This document shows, one piece after another, positions 9,227 through 18,338 of a stretch of DNA of 64,000 bases. The stretch comes from [Pasteurella] aerogenes (GTDB taxonomy: Bacteria > Pseudomonadota > Gammaproteobacteria > Enterobacterales > Pasteurellaceae). Made by a program: the position numbers and the translations under genes. The DNA is taken from assembly GCA_900637275.1 (NCBI GenBank), contig LR134362.1:1798001-1862000 (forward strand). Direction: 5' to 3'. The notes under the pieces were generated by a model. It was given only the letters and a program-made list of their open reading frames with translations. It made no database searches and was not told where the DNA came from. The first letter of the stretch is position 1. Every line of letters starts with the position of its first letter.

Positions 9227-9412
9227 TCATTTAATTGGCTGCTCACCTTGCGCTTCTTTGATGCGCTGATAAATCTCCTCACGATGAACAGATACATCTT
9301 TAGGTGCATCAACCCCGATTTTCACTTGATTACCACGAATATTCAAGATCGTAACAGAAATATCATCCCCAATGAGTAAGCTTTCGCCAACTTTTCTGGT
9401 TAAGATCAGCAT
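9227..9412 (-). CDS. csrA: Carbon storage regulator CsrA
   Basis: This 61-residue dimeric RNA-binding protein recognises GGA in loops and controls translation and mRNA stability. MLILTRKVGES, the GNQVKIGV core and VHREEIYQRI, which carries the RNA-contact Arg, all match the family. A perfect GGAGG precedes ATG at 9412. It lies directly after alaS, as in many gammaproteobacteria. The 160-bp gap to alaS is AT-rich and holds no gene. Confidence 0.97.
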   Translation of the reverse strand: MLILTRKVGESLLIGDDISVTILNIRGNQVKIGVDAPKDVSVHREEIYQRIKEAQGEQPIK

Positions 9413-9572
9413 GTAAACCTCCTCATTTTTTTATTTTTTTGATTAAACATCCCTGTCACCCGGCAATATCCCTATTTGGAATAAAAAATAATAAATTTTA
9501 TATATTTTACAGCATATAAAAATAAAATGTCATCACTAAAATACAAACTTGTGAGTTATCCCACAAATTTTG

Positions 9573-12200
9573 TTATTGTAAGTTAGACTGTAACCATTCA
9601 GCACAAACTGCCAGTGCTTTCTCAATATTTTCAGGTTGAGAACCGCCCGCCATTGCCATATCCGGACGACCGCCCCCTTTACCGCCGACTTGCTGAGCCA
9701 TCAAATTGACCAACTCACCAGCTTTTACTTTTGCGGTTAAATCGGACGTTACCCCGACAACCAAGTTCACTTTCCCCTCAAAAGAGGAAGCAAACACAAT
9801 CACGCCTGAACCCAATTGATTTTTAAGATCATCAACCATCACGCGCAAAGATTTCGTTTCAATTCCATCAAGCTGTTGAATTAAAACGGAAACTCCATGA
9901 ATTTTAACCGCACTTTTAATTAAATCTGAACCGGCTTGCATTGCCATTTTTTCTTTTAATGCGCTCAATTCTTTCTCATTTTTCTTCGCTTTGTCTTGCA
10001 ACTGCTGAATTTTTTCCACCAACGAATTCACATCAGATTTCAATAATTCTGCACTTTGATTGAGCAAATCTTGTTGATGAAACAACCAAGATATTGCATT
10101 TTCACCAGTCACCGCCTCAATACGACGGATCCCAGCCGCAATTGCTGTTTCACTGACAATTTTAAACAACCCGATATCGCCGGTACGTTTCGCATGAATA
10201 CCGCCACACAATTCGATAGAAAAATCGCCCATGGTCAATACGCGTACTTGATCGGCATATTTCTCACCAAAAAGCGCCATCGCCCCTTTTGCTTTTGCCT
10301 CATCCAATGCCATTACATCCGTTTGAATCGGATTATTCGCACGAATTTGTTGATTAACTAAACGCTCAATTTCCACTAATTGCGCCTTATTAATAGCTTC
10401 CGGATGAGTAAAGTCAAAACGCAATGCCACATCAGAGACCAAGGAGCCTTTTTGTCCCACATGCGTACCTAAAACTTGACGCAATGCAGCGTGCAACAAA
10501 TGGGTTGCGGAGTGGTTTAATGAGGTTTGTTGGCGACGCTCGACATCCACAACTGCATTCACGGATTGACCAACGCGCAATTCGCCTTGTGTTAGCTCAC
10601 CGATATGACCAAATACTCGACCATATTTTTGCGTATCTTTCACGTCAAAACGTAATGCATTACCTTCTAAGCGACCGCTATCACCGATTTGACCACCTGA
10701 CTCAGCATAAAACGGCGTATTTTCTAAAATAACAATGCCACTTTGCCCCGCGACCAAACGCTCTACCGCTTTTCCATCATGGAAAAGTGCGGTCACTTTT
10801 GCCAAACTTTCTGATTCAGTATAACCTTCAAATTTTGTTACGCCATCCACCCGAATCACATTGCTGTAATCCATGCCGAATTGGCTCGCGGCTTGCGCAC
10901 GAGAACGCTGCGCTTCCATTTCACGCTCAAAACCGTCTTCATCAATTTTAATATTGCGCTCACGACACACATCCGCAGTTAAATCCAATGGAAAACCAAA
11001 GGTATCATAAAGTTTAAATGCCACTTCACCGGACAACACATTGTCTTTCACCTTCGCCAAGGCTTCATCCAATAACGTCAAACCGCGCTCTAGAGTTCGT
11101 GCAAATTGTTCTTCCTCTAAACGCAATAATTTTTCTACATTCGCTTGTTTAGCTTTAACATCTTTACCTGCTTCTGCCATTACCTCAATCAAAGTTGGCA
11201 CTAATTTATAGAAAAATGCCTCTTTGGCGCCAAGTAAATGCCCATGACGTACTGCGCGACGAATGATACGCCGTAAAACATAACCACGCCCTTCATTTGA
11301 TGGAATTACACCATCCGCAATCAAATAAGCGCAAGAGCGAATATGATCTGCGATCACGCGCAATGATTTATTACTTAAATCTGTTTGTCCGGTTAATTGC
11401 GCCACTTTAGCAATTAATTTTTGGAAAATATCAATATCATAGTTGGAATTTACATGCTGCATCACCGCGCTAATACGCTCCAAGCCCATACCGGTATCCA
11501 CGGATGGTTTTGGTAAATTTTGCAATGTACCGTCTGCTTGGCGGTTAAATTGCATAAACACAATATTCCAAATCTCAATATAACGGTCACCGTCTTCTTC
11601 AGGAGATCCCGGTGGTCCTCCCCAAATATGATCGCCGTGATCATAGAAAATTTCCGTACAAGGACCACAAGGACCGGTATCGCCCATCTGCCAGAAATTA
11701 TCTGACGCATAAGGTGCACCTTTATTATCTCCAATGCGAATAATACGTTCTGCTGGAATACCTACTTCGTTGTGCCAAATATTATAAGCCTCGTCATCCG
11801 TTTGATAAACCGTGACCCATAATTTTTCTTTCGGCAACCCTAACCATTGTGGTGAAGTTAAAAATTCCCAACCGAAATTAATCGCATCATGTTTAAAATA
11901 ATCGCCAAAGCTGAAATTACCAAGCATTTCAAAAAAAGTATGGTGGCGAGCAGTATACCCAACGTTTTCTAAATCGTTATGCTTACCACCAGCGCGAACA
12001 CAACGCTGCGCAGTAGTTGCGCGAGAATAGGCTCTTTTGTCCATACCGAGAAAAACGTCTTTGAATTGGTTCATGCCGGCATTGGTAAATAAGAGAGTCG
12101 GATCATTTTCAGGTACGAGAGAACTACTCTCTACAATTTGATGTCCCTTGCTATGAAAAAAATCAAGAAATGATTTTCTAATTTCAGCCGTAGTTTTCAT
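9573..12200 (-). CDS. alaS: Alanyl-tRNA synthetase
   Basis: This 875-residue class II enzyme charges tRNA-Ala; E. coli AlaS has 876. In order it has the aminoacylation domain (motif around RCVRAGGKHNDLENVG and the motif 3 region GRGYVLRRIIRRAVRHG), the editing domain with HSATHLLH and CGGIHAKRTGDIG (zinc-binding His/Cys), a coiled-coil segment near residues 705-745, and the C-Ala domain ending in GGKGGGRPDMAMAGG. Two uptake cores lie inside the gene (9907, 10785). The start MKTTAEIRKSFLDFF is standard. Confidence 0.98.
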   Translation of the reverse strand: MKTTAEIRKSFLDFFHSKGHQIVESSSLVPENDPTLLFTNAGMNQFKDVFLGMDKRAYSRATTAQRCVRAGGKHNDLENVGYTARHHTFFEMLGNFSFGDYFKHDAINFGWEFLTSPQWLGLPKEKLWVTVYQTDDEAYNIWHNEVGIPAERIIRIGDNKGAPYASDNFWQMGDTGPCGPCTEIFYDHGDHIWGGPPGSPEEDGDRYIEIWNIVFMQFNRQADGTLQNLPKPSVDTGMGLERISAVMQHVNSNYDIDIFQKLIAKVAQLTGQTDLSNKSLRVIADHIRSCAYLIADGVIPSNEGRGYVLRRIIRRAVRHGHLLGAKEAFFYKLVPTLIEVMAEAGKDVKAKQANVEKLLRLEEEQFARTLERGLTLLDEALAKVKDNVLSGEVAFKLYDTFGFPLDLTADVCRERNIKIDEDGFEREMEAQRSRAQAASQFGMDYSNVIRVDGVTKFEGYTESESLAKVTALFHDGKAVERLVAGQSGIVILENTPFYAESGGQIGDSGRLEGNALRFDVKDTQKYGRVFGHIGELTQGELRVGQSVNAVVDVERRQQTSLNHSATHLLHAALRQVLGTHVGQKGSLVSDVALRFDFTHPEAINKAQLVEIERLVNQQIRANNPIQTDVMALDEAKAKGAMALFGEKYADQVRVLTMGDFSIELCGGIHAKRTGDIGLFKIVSETAIAAGIRRIEAVTGENAISWLFHQQDLLNQSAELLKSDVNSLVEKIQQLQDKAKKNEKELSALKEKMAMQAGSDLIKSAVKIHGVSVLIQQLDGIETKSLRVMVDDLKNQLGSGVIVFASSFEGKVNLVVGVTSDLTAKVKAGELVNLMAQQVGGKGGGRPDMAMAGGSQPENIEKALAVCAEWLQSNLQ

Positions 12201-12345
12201 TAATAAACCCTGTGTTATCCTATTAACAGTAATAAAAATCCCTCATATTCTTACACATTTTTTCGTTTTAGAAAAAGCATTTTTAGCAATCCCCCACATA
12301 ATTTCGATCTCTATCGCAAAACTAAAAAAAATTGACCGCGCTTTT

Positions 12346-12386
12346 AAATAAAAAAAATCCCTAGTACTGCTACAAAGGATTTTTTC
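12346..12386 (-). terminator. Terminator after mnmA
   Basis: On the minus strand AAAAATCC (from 12377-12385) pairs with GGATTTTT (12351-12360) across a short partly paired loop, followed by a T-rich tail. It lies about 25 bp past the mnmA stop and isolates alaS, which starts at 12200. Confidence 0.75.
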
Positions 12387-12410
12387 TTACGGAAGGTGGC
12401 AAAACAGAGA

Positions 12411-13562
12411 TTATTTCAACTGTGTTTCAATAATCCCACCACCAAGGCACACTTCACCTTGATAAAAAACCGCAGATTGTCCTGGCGTGACAGCGATTTG
12501 TGGTTCGTCAAAATGAACTTCAATACAATCATCATTAATCGGAATGACCTTGCAAGCTATATCATGTTGGCGATAGCGGGTTTTAACCGTGCAACGAAAA
12601 ATCTCACGTATCGGTTGACGATTGACCCAATGCAATTGCTGCGCGATTAATCCATCGGATAATAAGGCAGAATTATCCAAGCCTTGCGCTACAATTAATT
12701 CATTGTTTTTCAAGTCTTTTTCAACCACATACCAAGCATTTTCATCTTTACCTTTAATTCCACCGATGCCCAAGCCTTTACGCTGACCCAAAGTGTGATA
12801 CATCAATCCTTGGTGGCGCCCGATAATTTCACCATCTAGCGTTCGAATATTGCCGGGTTGCGCCGGAAGATAACGCGCTAAAAAGTCTTTAAATTTACGT
12901 TCACCAATAAAACAAATTCCGGTAGAGTCTTTTTTCTTCGCTGTTACCAAGCCAAGATCTTCAGCAATCGCCCGCACAACCGGTTTTTCAATATCACCAA
13001 CCGGGAACAAACTTTGCGCCACCTGATCTTTACTTAACGTATAAAGAAAATAGCTTTGATCTTTATTTGGATCCAGCCCGCGTAAAAGTTGCGCCCCATC
13101 CGGCAGATCATGACGGCGAACATAATGCCCTGTCGCAATATAATCGGCGCCTAAATCTTCCGCAGCATATTCCAAAAATGCCTTAAATTTAATTTCTTTA
13201 TTACACAAAATATCCGGATTTGGCGTGCGACCAGCTTGATATTCCGCCAAAAAATGTTCAAATACATTATCCCAATATTCTGCAGCAAAATTAATTTTAT
13301 GTAGCTTGATACCAAGTTTATCGCATACCGCCTGCGCATCCGCCAAATCGGCAGCAGCAGTGCAATAATCCGTATCATCATCCTCTTCCCAGTTTTTCAT
13401 AAACAAGCCTTCCACTTGATAACCTTGTTGTTGAAGAATAAAGGCGGACACGGAAGAATCTACTCCTCCGGACATCCCGCAGATGACTTTTTTGCTACGA
13501 TTTATCGCTCGTTGTTGATCGCTAAGTGGTGCAAAATATTGTTCGTATGTTTTTGATTTCAT
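12411..13562 (-). CDS. mnmA: tRNA 2-thiouridylase MnmA
   Basis: This 383-residue enzyme adds sulfur to C2 of the wobble uridine in tRNA-Lys, -Glu and -Gln. The PP-loop GMSGGVDSSV that adenylates the uridine is at about residues 29-38. The two catalytic cysteines lie in NPDILCNKEIKF and DSTGICFIGERKF. The extra N-terminal stretch before KKVICGMSGG is common in this family. TusA, which feeds the sulfur relay to MnmA in E. coli, is encoded at 47813-48052, far from here. Confidence 0.97.
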   Translation of the reverse strand: MKSKTYEQYFAPLSDQQRAINRSKKVICGMSGGVDSSVSAFILQQQGYQVEGLFMKNWEEDDDTDYCTAAADLADAQAVCDKLGIKLHKINFAAEYWDNVFEHFLAEYQAGRTPNPDILCNKEIKFKAFLEYAAEDLGADYIATGHYVRRHDLPDGAQLLRGLDPNKDQSYFLYTLSKDQVAQSLFPVGDIEKPVVRAIAEDLGLVTAKKKDSTGICFIGERKFKDFLARYLPAQPGNIRTLDGEIIGRHQGLMYHTLGQRKGLGIGGIKGKDENAWYVVEKDLKNNELIVAQGLDNSALLSDGLIAQQLHWVNRQPIREIFRCTVKTRYRQHDIACKVIPINDDCIEVHFDEPQIAVTPGQSAVFYQGEVCLGGGIIETQLK

Positions 13563-13599
13563 TATTATCCTATAAATTAAAGTGCGGTCATTTTTTCCA

Positions 13600-13854
13600 T
13601 TATTTTACTTCGTAAAATTGTACCGCTTTTTTAGCAAATTTTTCTTCATATTCCGCAATGGCTTTTTCATCACCCGCGTCCAATTTTGCTTGTAGCGTAT
13701 CGCAAGGTTCTTCACAGTCACACACTTTCTGAAGCCCTAGTGCAGAAATACCGCCACAGCTTCCCGTGATGGCTTTTTTCTTGAAAATATAACCCAGCGC
13801 CATTCCTAAAATAACCAGCATAAAAATGCTGAAAGTGATCATAAATAATTGCAT
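13600..13854 (-). CDS. nqrM: Na+-NQR maturation factor NqrM
   Basis: This 84-residue membrane protein (DUF539) is needed to assemble the Na+-translocating NADH:quinone reductase, probably delivering iron for the NqrD/NqrE centre. There is one N-terminal transmembrane helix (about 4-24), then four conserved cysteines (GSCGG, VCDCEEPC). A strong AAAGGAG site overlaps the end of apbE, so translation is probably coupled. It is the last gene of the nqr operon, the usual position. Confidence 0.94.
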   Translation of the reverse strand: MQLFMITFSIFMLVILGMALGYIFKKKAITGSCGGISALGLQKVCDCEEPCDTLQAKLDAGDEKAIAEYEEKFAKKAVQFYEVK

Positions 13855-13857
13855 AGT

Positions 13858-14904
13858 TTACTCCTTTTGCATCAGTTTCTTAAACGCGGATGACATTTTA
13901 TTTTCAAACCCTTTCTCTGTCTTGATAATTAAATAAACTGCCAAATTTTCCTTTTCCGCGACCTCTAACGCGCGTTCATCCCCTAGCACAAACAATCCCG
14001 TGGATAATCCATCAGCGGTCATCGATGACGTCGATAACACGGTGATAGAAGCTAAGCGATGCTGAATAGGCGAGCCTGTTGAGGGATCAATTTCGTGTGA
14101 AAACCGCTGCCCATTTTCTTCAAAATAATTGCGATAATCGCCCGAGGTTGCCATGGCTAAATTATGTAATCCGATAATTTCTTCGACAGCGCGAGAACCA
14201 TCAAATTCCGGTTTTTCGATCGCAATTTGCCAAGGTTTGTTCTCAATATTTTTGCCTTTAGCACGAATTTCACCACCAATTTCAACCAAGTAATCGGTTT
14301 TATTGATTGTTTCAATATAGTTGGCAACCTGATCAACACCAAAGCCTTTCGCGATGGAAGAAAGATCAATATAGAGCTGCGGGACGCTTTTTTCAAGATA
14401 AAACTTACCAGATTGTTCGGTTAATTTTAATTTATCAATACCAACCCATGCTCGACGTTTGGCGAGTTCTTGATCTGTTGGACGTTTGTCAATCCGCTTT
14501 TCCGGACCAAATCCCCATAGATTAACCAATGGTCCCACGGTCACATCCAATTTTCCTTCTGTCACTTGATTTAAGCGAATGGCTTCTTTGATCACCGTTG
14601 CCAAATCTGCTGAAATTTCAATTGGCGCATTAATTTGCGTATTGTGATTAAATTGACTTAATTCCGATGTTGGAATATAAGTGGACATTTTGTTATTAAC
14701 ATCTTTCAAAATGTTTTCTACATTTTCATGGACTTCATCCGGTGATAATGAGTTCTCTCCGGAATTCACATACTTAATCGAATAGGTCGTTCCCATGGTA
14801 TGGCCGCTGAGGCTGACTAATTCTGGCGAGTTGTCGCAAGCCACAAGCGTAAATGTTAAAATAGCAGCACTAAGCCACATCATTAATTGCTTTATTTTCA
14901 TCAT
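13858..14904 (-). CDS. apbE: FAD:protein FMN transferase
   Basis: This 348-residue lipoprotein uses FAD to attach FMN covalently to threonines of NqrB and NqrC. The N-terminal signal peptide ends in the lipobox LVAC (Cys about 23), so it is anchored at the periplasmic face. GHTMGTTYSIKY and the metal/FAD motif MATSGDYRNY are characteristic. Both of its target motifs are encoded upstream in the same operon (Thr235 of NqrB, Thr227 of NqrC). Either of two adjacent ATGs could be the start. Confidence 0.95.
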   Translation of the reverse strand: MMKIKQLMMWLSAAILTFTLVACDNSPELVSLSGHTMGTTYSIKYVNSGENSLSPDEVHENVENILKDVNNKMSTYIPTSELSQFNHNTQINAPIEISADLATVIKEAIRLNQVTEGKLDVTVGPLVNLWGFGPEKRIDKRPTDQELAKRRAWVGIDKLKLTEQSGKFYLEKSVPQLYIDLSSIAKGFGVDQVANYIETINKTDYLVEIGGEIRAKGKNIENKPWQIAIEKPEFDGSRAVEEIIGLHNLAMATSGDYRNYFEENGQRFSHEIDPSTGSPIQHRLASITVLSTSSMTADGLSTGLFVLGDERALEVAEKENLAVYLIIKTEKGFENKMSSAFKKLMQKE

Positions 14905-15056
14905 ATTCCAATGCCTAACGCATTTTTTAAAATCCTATCTAATATGGTAATTCAGTTATTCTTACCAAACTTCATATTGCTTTTCTTGGAGATAAAATCA
15001 TTTTTTTGTCATTGTTTATTTGCAATAAAAATTTTATCGACCTCAAGAATGGTGAA

Positions 15057-15078
15057 AGCGGTCAGAAATCTGACCGCT
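15057..15078. terminator. Hairpin between nqrF and apbE
   Basis: A perfect 10-bp inverted repeat, AGCGGTCAGA and TCTGACCGCT with a two-base centre, lies in the 195-bp nqrF-apbE gap. The T-run is strong only on the plus side (CTTTTT), the wrong strand for these genes. On the nqr transcript it is followed by just TTTCACC. It may lower or stabilise rather than end the transcript. The rest of the gap shows no gene. Confidence 0.55.
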
Positions 15079-15099
15079 CTTTTTATAGGCTTGGTTACA

Positions 15100-16323
15100 T
15101 CAACCACCGAAATCATCTAATAAGATGTTTTCGTCTTCAACGCCTAAGTCTTTCAACATTTTGATTACCGCAGCGTTCATTACTGGTGGACCACACATGT
15201 AGTATTCACAATCTTCAGGCGCTTCATGATTTTTGAGGTAGTTTTCATAAAGCACGTTGTGGATAAAGCCGGTGTAACCTGTCCAATTATCTTCTGGCAA
15301 TGCATCTGATAGTGCTACGTGCCATACGAAGTTATCGTTCTCAGCTTGTAATTGGTCAAAGTCTTCTTGATAGAAGATTTCACGTTTAGAACGCGCACCA
15401 TACCAGAATGACATTTTACGTTTACTATGTAAGCGTTTTAATTGGTCAAAGATATGAGAACGCATTGGCGCCATACCAGCACCACCACCGATAAATACCA
15501 TTTCATTGTTAGTTTCTTTCGCGAAGAATTCACCAAATGGACCAGAAATCGTAACTTTATCACCTGGTTTTAATGACCAAATATAAGAGGACATTTGACC
15601 TGGCGGAACATCTGGATTACGTGGTGGAGGCGTTGCGATACGCACGTTAAGCATGATGATACCTTTCTCTTCAGGATAAGATGCCATGGAGTAAGCACGG
15701 ATAATATGCTCGTCCACTTTGGATACATAACGCCATAAGTCGTATTTGTTCCAATCTTCATGGTATTCTTCAGGAATATCAAAGTCTTTATACGCTACAG
15801 TATGTGGTTCTGCTTCAATTTGAATATAACCACCAGCACGGAATGGCACTTCTTCGCCTTCCGGAATTGCTAATTTAAGCTCTTTAATAAAGGTCGCTTT
15901 ATTATCGTTAGAAATAACGGTACATTCCCATTTTTTCACGCCAAACACTTCTTCCGGCAGCTCGATTTTCATACTGTTTTTGACATTAACTTGGCATGAA
16001 AGACGATAACCTTCTTTGGCTTCACGTTTAGAAATATGAGAAAGTTCGGTCGGTAGAATATCGCCGCCGCCTTCTAATACTTTAACTACGCATTGACCGC
16101 AAGAACCGCCACCACCACAAGCGGATGATACGAAGATACCTTTACTTGCCAATGCACCTAATAATTTTCCACCAGCCGGCAACTTAATTGCCTTGCTTGG
16201 ATCATCATTAATTTCAATAGTAATGTCACCGGAATTCACCAATTTTGACTTCGCAAATAAAATAATCACTGCTAGTGCCAATACGATGACGGTAAACATT
16301 GCAATACCTAGTGTAATTTCCAT
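15100..16323 (-). CDS. nqrF: Na+-NQR subunit F (NADH dehydrogenase, FAD and 2Fe-2S)
   Basis: This 407-residue subunit takes electrons from NADH into the complex. It has one N-terminal transmembrane helix (about 5-24), a plant-type ferredoxin domain with cysteine cluster ACGGGGSCGQC near residues 69-79 plus a distal Cys, then a ferredoxin-reductase module with FAD motif RAYSMASYP and NADH motif GGGAGMAPMRSH. The C-terminus LLDDFGG is typical. AGGGG precedes ATG at 16323, 15 bp after nqrE. Confidence 0.98.
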   Translation of the reverse strand: MEITLGIAMFTVIVLALAVIILFAKSKLVNSGDITIEINDDPSKAIKLPAGGKLLGALASKGIFVSSACGGGGSCGQCVVKVLEGGGDILPTELSHISKREAKEGYRLSCQVNVKNSMKIELPEEVFGVKKWECTVISNDNKATFIKELKLAIPEGEEVPFRAGGYIQIEAEPHTVAYKDFDIPEEYHEDWNKYDLWRYVSKVDEHIIRAYSMASYPEEKGIIMLNVRIATPPPRNPDVPPGQMSSYIWSLKPGDKVTISGPFGEFFAKETNNEMVFIGGGAGMAPMRSHIFDQLKRLHSKRKMSFWYGARSKREIFYQEDFDQLQAENDNFVWHVALSDALPEDNWTGYTGFIHNVLYENYLKNHEAPEDCEYYMCGPPVMNAAVIKMLKDLGVEDENILLDDFGG

Positions 16324-16338
16324 TTCAGTATCCCCTTA

Positions 16339-16935
16339 TTACAACTGAATACCTGAAAATGACATAAAACCGAGTGCCATCAGACCAACTGTGATAAAGG
16401 TAATCCCTAAACCACGCAAGCCAGCTGGAACATCAGCATATTTCATTTTTTCAGTAATACCTGCAAGTGCAACAATAGCTAACATCCAGCCTGTCCCTGC
16501 ACCGATACCATAAACAACAGATTCAGCAAAATTGTAGTCACGTTGCACCATAAATGATACACCACCAAAGATCGCACAGTTTACCGTAATTAATGGTAAG
16601 AAGATTCCCAAAGCGTTATAAAGTGCAGGGAAATACTTATCTAATACCATTTCTAAAATCTGTACAAGCGCAGCAATTACACCGATAAAAGTAATAAAGT
16701 TCAAAAATGTTAAATCTACGCCTTCAACTAATGCTCCCTCTTTCAAAATCAGTGAGTACACTAATTGGTTCGCTGGAACTGCAATACCTAATACAACAAT
16801 AACTGCAACACCAAGCCCAAATGCGGTGGAGACTTTTTTCGATACCGCTAAAAATGTACACATTCCTAGGAAGAATGAAAGTGCCATATTCTCTATAAAG
16901 ACAGATTTAACGAATAAACTAATATAATGTTCCAT
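16339..16935 (-). CDS. nqrE: Na+-NQR subunit E
   Basis: This 198-residue integral membrane subunit has six predicted helices. It is homologous to NqrD and sits in opposite topology in the known complex, sharing an intramembrane iron centre. The conserved Cys is in VNCAIFGG, and MCTF near the N-terminus supplies the second. Start MEHYISLFVKSVFIENMALS matches the family. It lies 3 bp after nqrD. Confidence 0.97.
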   Translation of the reverse strand: MEHYISLFVKSVFIENMALSFFLGMCTFLAVSKKVSTAFGLGVAVIVVLGIAVPANQLVYSLILKEGALVEGVDLTFLNFITFIGVIAALVQILEMVLDKYFPALYNALGIFLPLITVNCAIFGGVSFMVQRDYNFAESVVYGIGAGTGWMLAIVALAGITEKMKYADVPAGLRGLGITFITVGLMALGFMSFSGIQL

Positions 16936-16938
16936 AGA

Positions 16939-17562
16939 TTATTTCTCCACCTGCTCTGGTTTCCATGTTCTGAGACCCCAGATAATGAAACCAATGATAA
17001 AGAATGCGCTTGGCGCAAGTAAGAATAAACCGTTAGTTTGGTACCAACCACCATCATTGATAGTTTGGAATACCGTCATACCGAATAGTTTACCTGAACC
17101 GATCAATTCACGAATAAACGCGACGGTGATCAATATCGCACCATAGCCTAATCCGTTACCGATACCGTCCACAAAACTTTCTACCGGAGCGGATTTCATT
17201 GCATAAGCTTCTGCACGTCCCATTACGATACAGTTTGTAATAATCAAACCAACGAAAACAGAAAGTTGTTTAGATAAACCATAAGCATAAGCACGTAAAA
17301 TTTGGTCAACTAGGATTACCAAAGAAGCGATAATCGCCATTTGCACAATAATACGAATACTATTTGGGATATAGTTACGAATTAATGAGATAAAGAAACT
17401 GGAAAACGCAGTTACTAAACTCACTGCAATTGCCATAACAATCGCGGTTTCAAGTTTTGTTGTTACCGCTAATGCAGAACAAATACCAAGGATTTGCAAT
17501 GCAATCGGGTTGTTATTAACAACCGGTGATAACAATAAATTTTTAAGATTTGAGCTTGCCAT
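16939..17562 (-). CDS. nqrD: Na+-NQR subunit D
   Basis: This 207-residue six-helix membrane subunit is the partner of NqrE. The conserved Cys is in ITNCIVMGRAEAYAM. ILGICSALAVTTKLETA near the N-terminus carries the other Cys. The start codon overlaps the nqrC stop by one base, implying coupled translation. Confidence 0.97.
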   Translation of the reverse strand: MASSNLKNLLLSPVVNNNPIALQILGICSALAVTTKLETAIVMAIAVSLVTAFSSFFISLIRNYIPNSIRIIVQMAIIASLVILVDQILRAYAYGLSKQLSVFVGLIITNCIVMGRAEAYAMKSAPVESFVDGIGNGLGYGAILITVAFIRELIGSGKLFGMTVFQTINDGGWYQTNGLFLLAPSAFFIIGFIIWGLRTWKPEQVEK

Positions 17563-18338
17563 TAGTTAGCCCCCGCTTTTAATTTCGCTAAATACGGACC
17601 AAAACCTTTCTGACCTAACCAGAATTTAAAGGTATTGTTTACCCCGTTACTGGTTAATGTGGAACCGGAAATAGCATCAATTCCGTGTTCTTTGTCAGCA
17701 GATGCGGCTTTTCCTACGTGTAATGCCGGCTGATCTTGTTCGTTGAATAATTTTTTATTAACGAACTGTGCTTGCCAACGAGGGTTTTCAATTTCGCCCC
17801 CTAATCCCGGCGTTTCACCGTGTTCATAGTAAGTAATACCGTTAACGGTGTTACCATCTGGTTGAACGGATAAGAAACCGTACATGGTTGACCATAAACC
17901 GCGTCCGTAAATAGGAAGCACGATTTGTGAAGTTTGCGCGTTCGCATCTTTCACCAAATAAACTTCCACCAAATTTTCACGATTACGGATACCGGCTGTA
18001 TCTTCTTCTGGTGTAAGTGCGGTACTTGTTTGCGGATTTTTCGCTGCGGCTTTCGCATCAAAATTTACCGGACAATCCACATAATCACCGGAATTTAAAT
18101 CCACACAACGAGATTCAATATTTTTAGCAAAAATATCTTTTACTTCGCTGTTTTTAGTATTTGCTTGTAGCAAACCCGCCACACTTAAAATATTTTTTTG
18201 TTTATCAAGTTGTTTTTGTTCTTCTTGAGGGGTTTTAAGTAAAACCGCTGAACCCGCTACAATAACAGAACAAGCCAAACTCAACAGCACAACAATCGAA
18301 ATTGTTCCGCCTACACTGTCTTTATTAAACTTAGCCAT
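17562..18338 (-). CDS. nqrC: Na+-NQR subunit C (covalent FMN)
   Basis: This 258-residue subunit has one N-terminal transmembrane helix (about 12-34) and a periplasmic FMN-binding domain. FMN is bound by a phosphoester bond to Thr227 in DAISGSTLTSNGV, the ApbE target motif. It overlaps the end of nqrB by 8 bp. One uptake core lies inside (18015-18023). Confidence 0.97.
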   Translation of the reverse strand: MAKFNKDSVGGTISIVVLLSLACSVIVAGSAVLLKTPQEEQKQLDKQKNILSVAGLLQANTKNSEVKDIFAKNIESRCVDLNSGDYVDCPVNFDAKAAAKNPQTSTALTPEEDTAGIRNRENLVEVYLVKDANAQTSQIVLPIYGRGLWSTMYGFLSVQPDGNTVNGITYYEHGETPGLGGEIENPRWQAQFVNKKLFNEQDQPALHVGKAASADKEHGIDAISGSTLTSNGVNNTFKFWLGQKGFGPYLAKLKAGAN

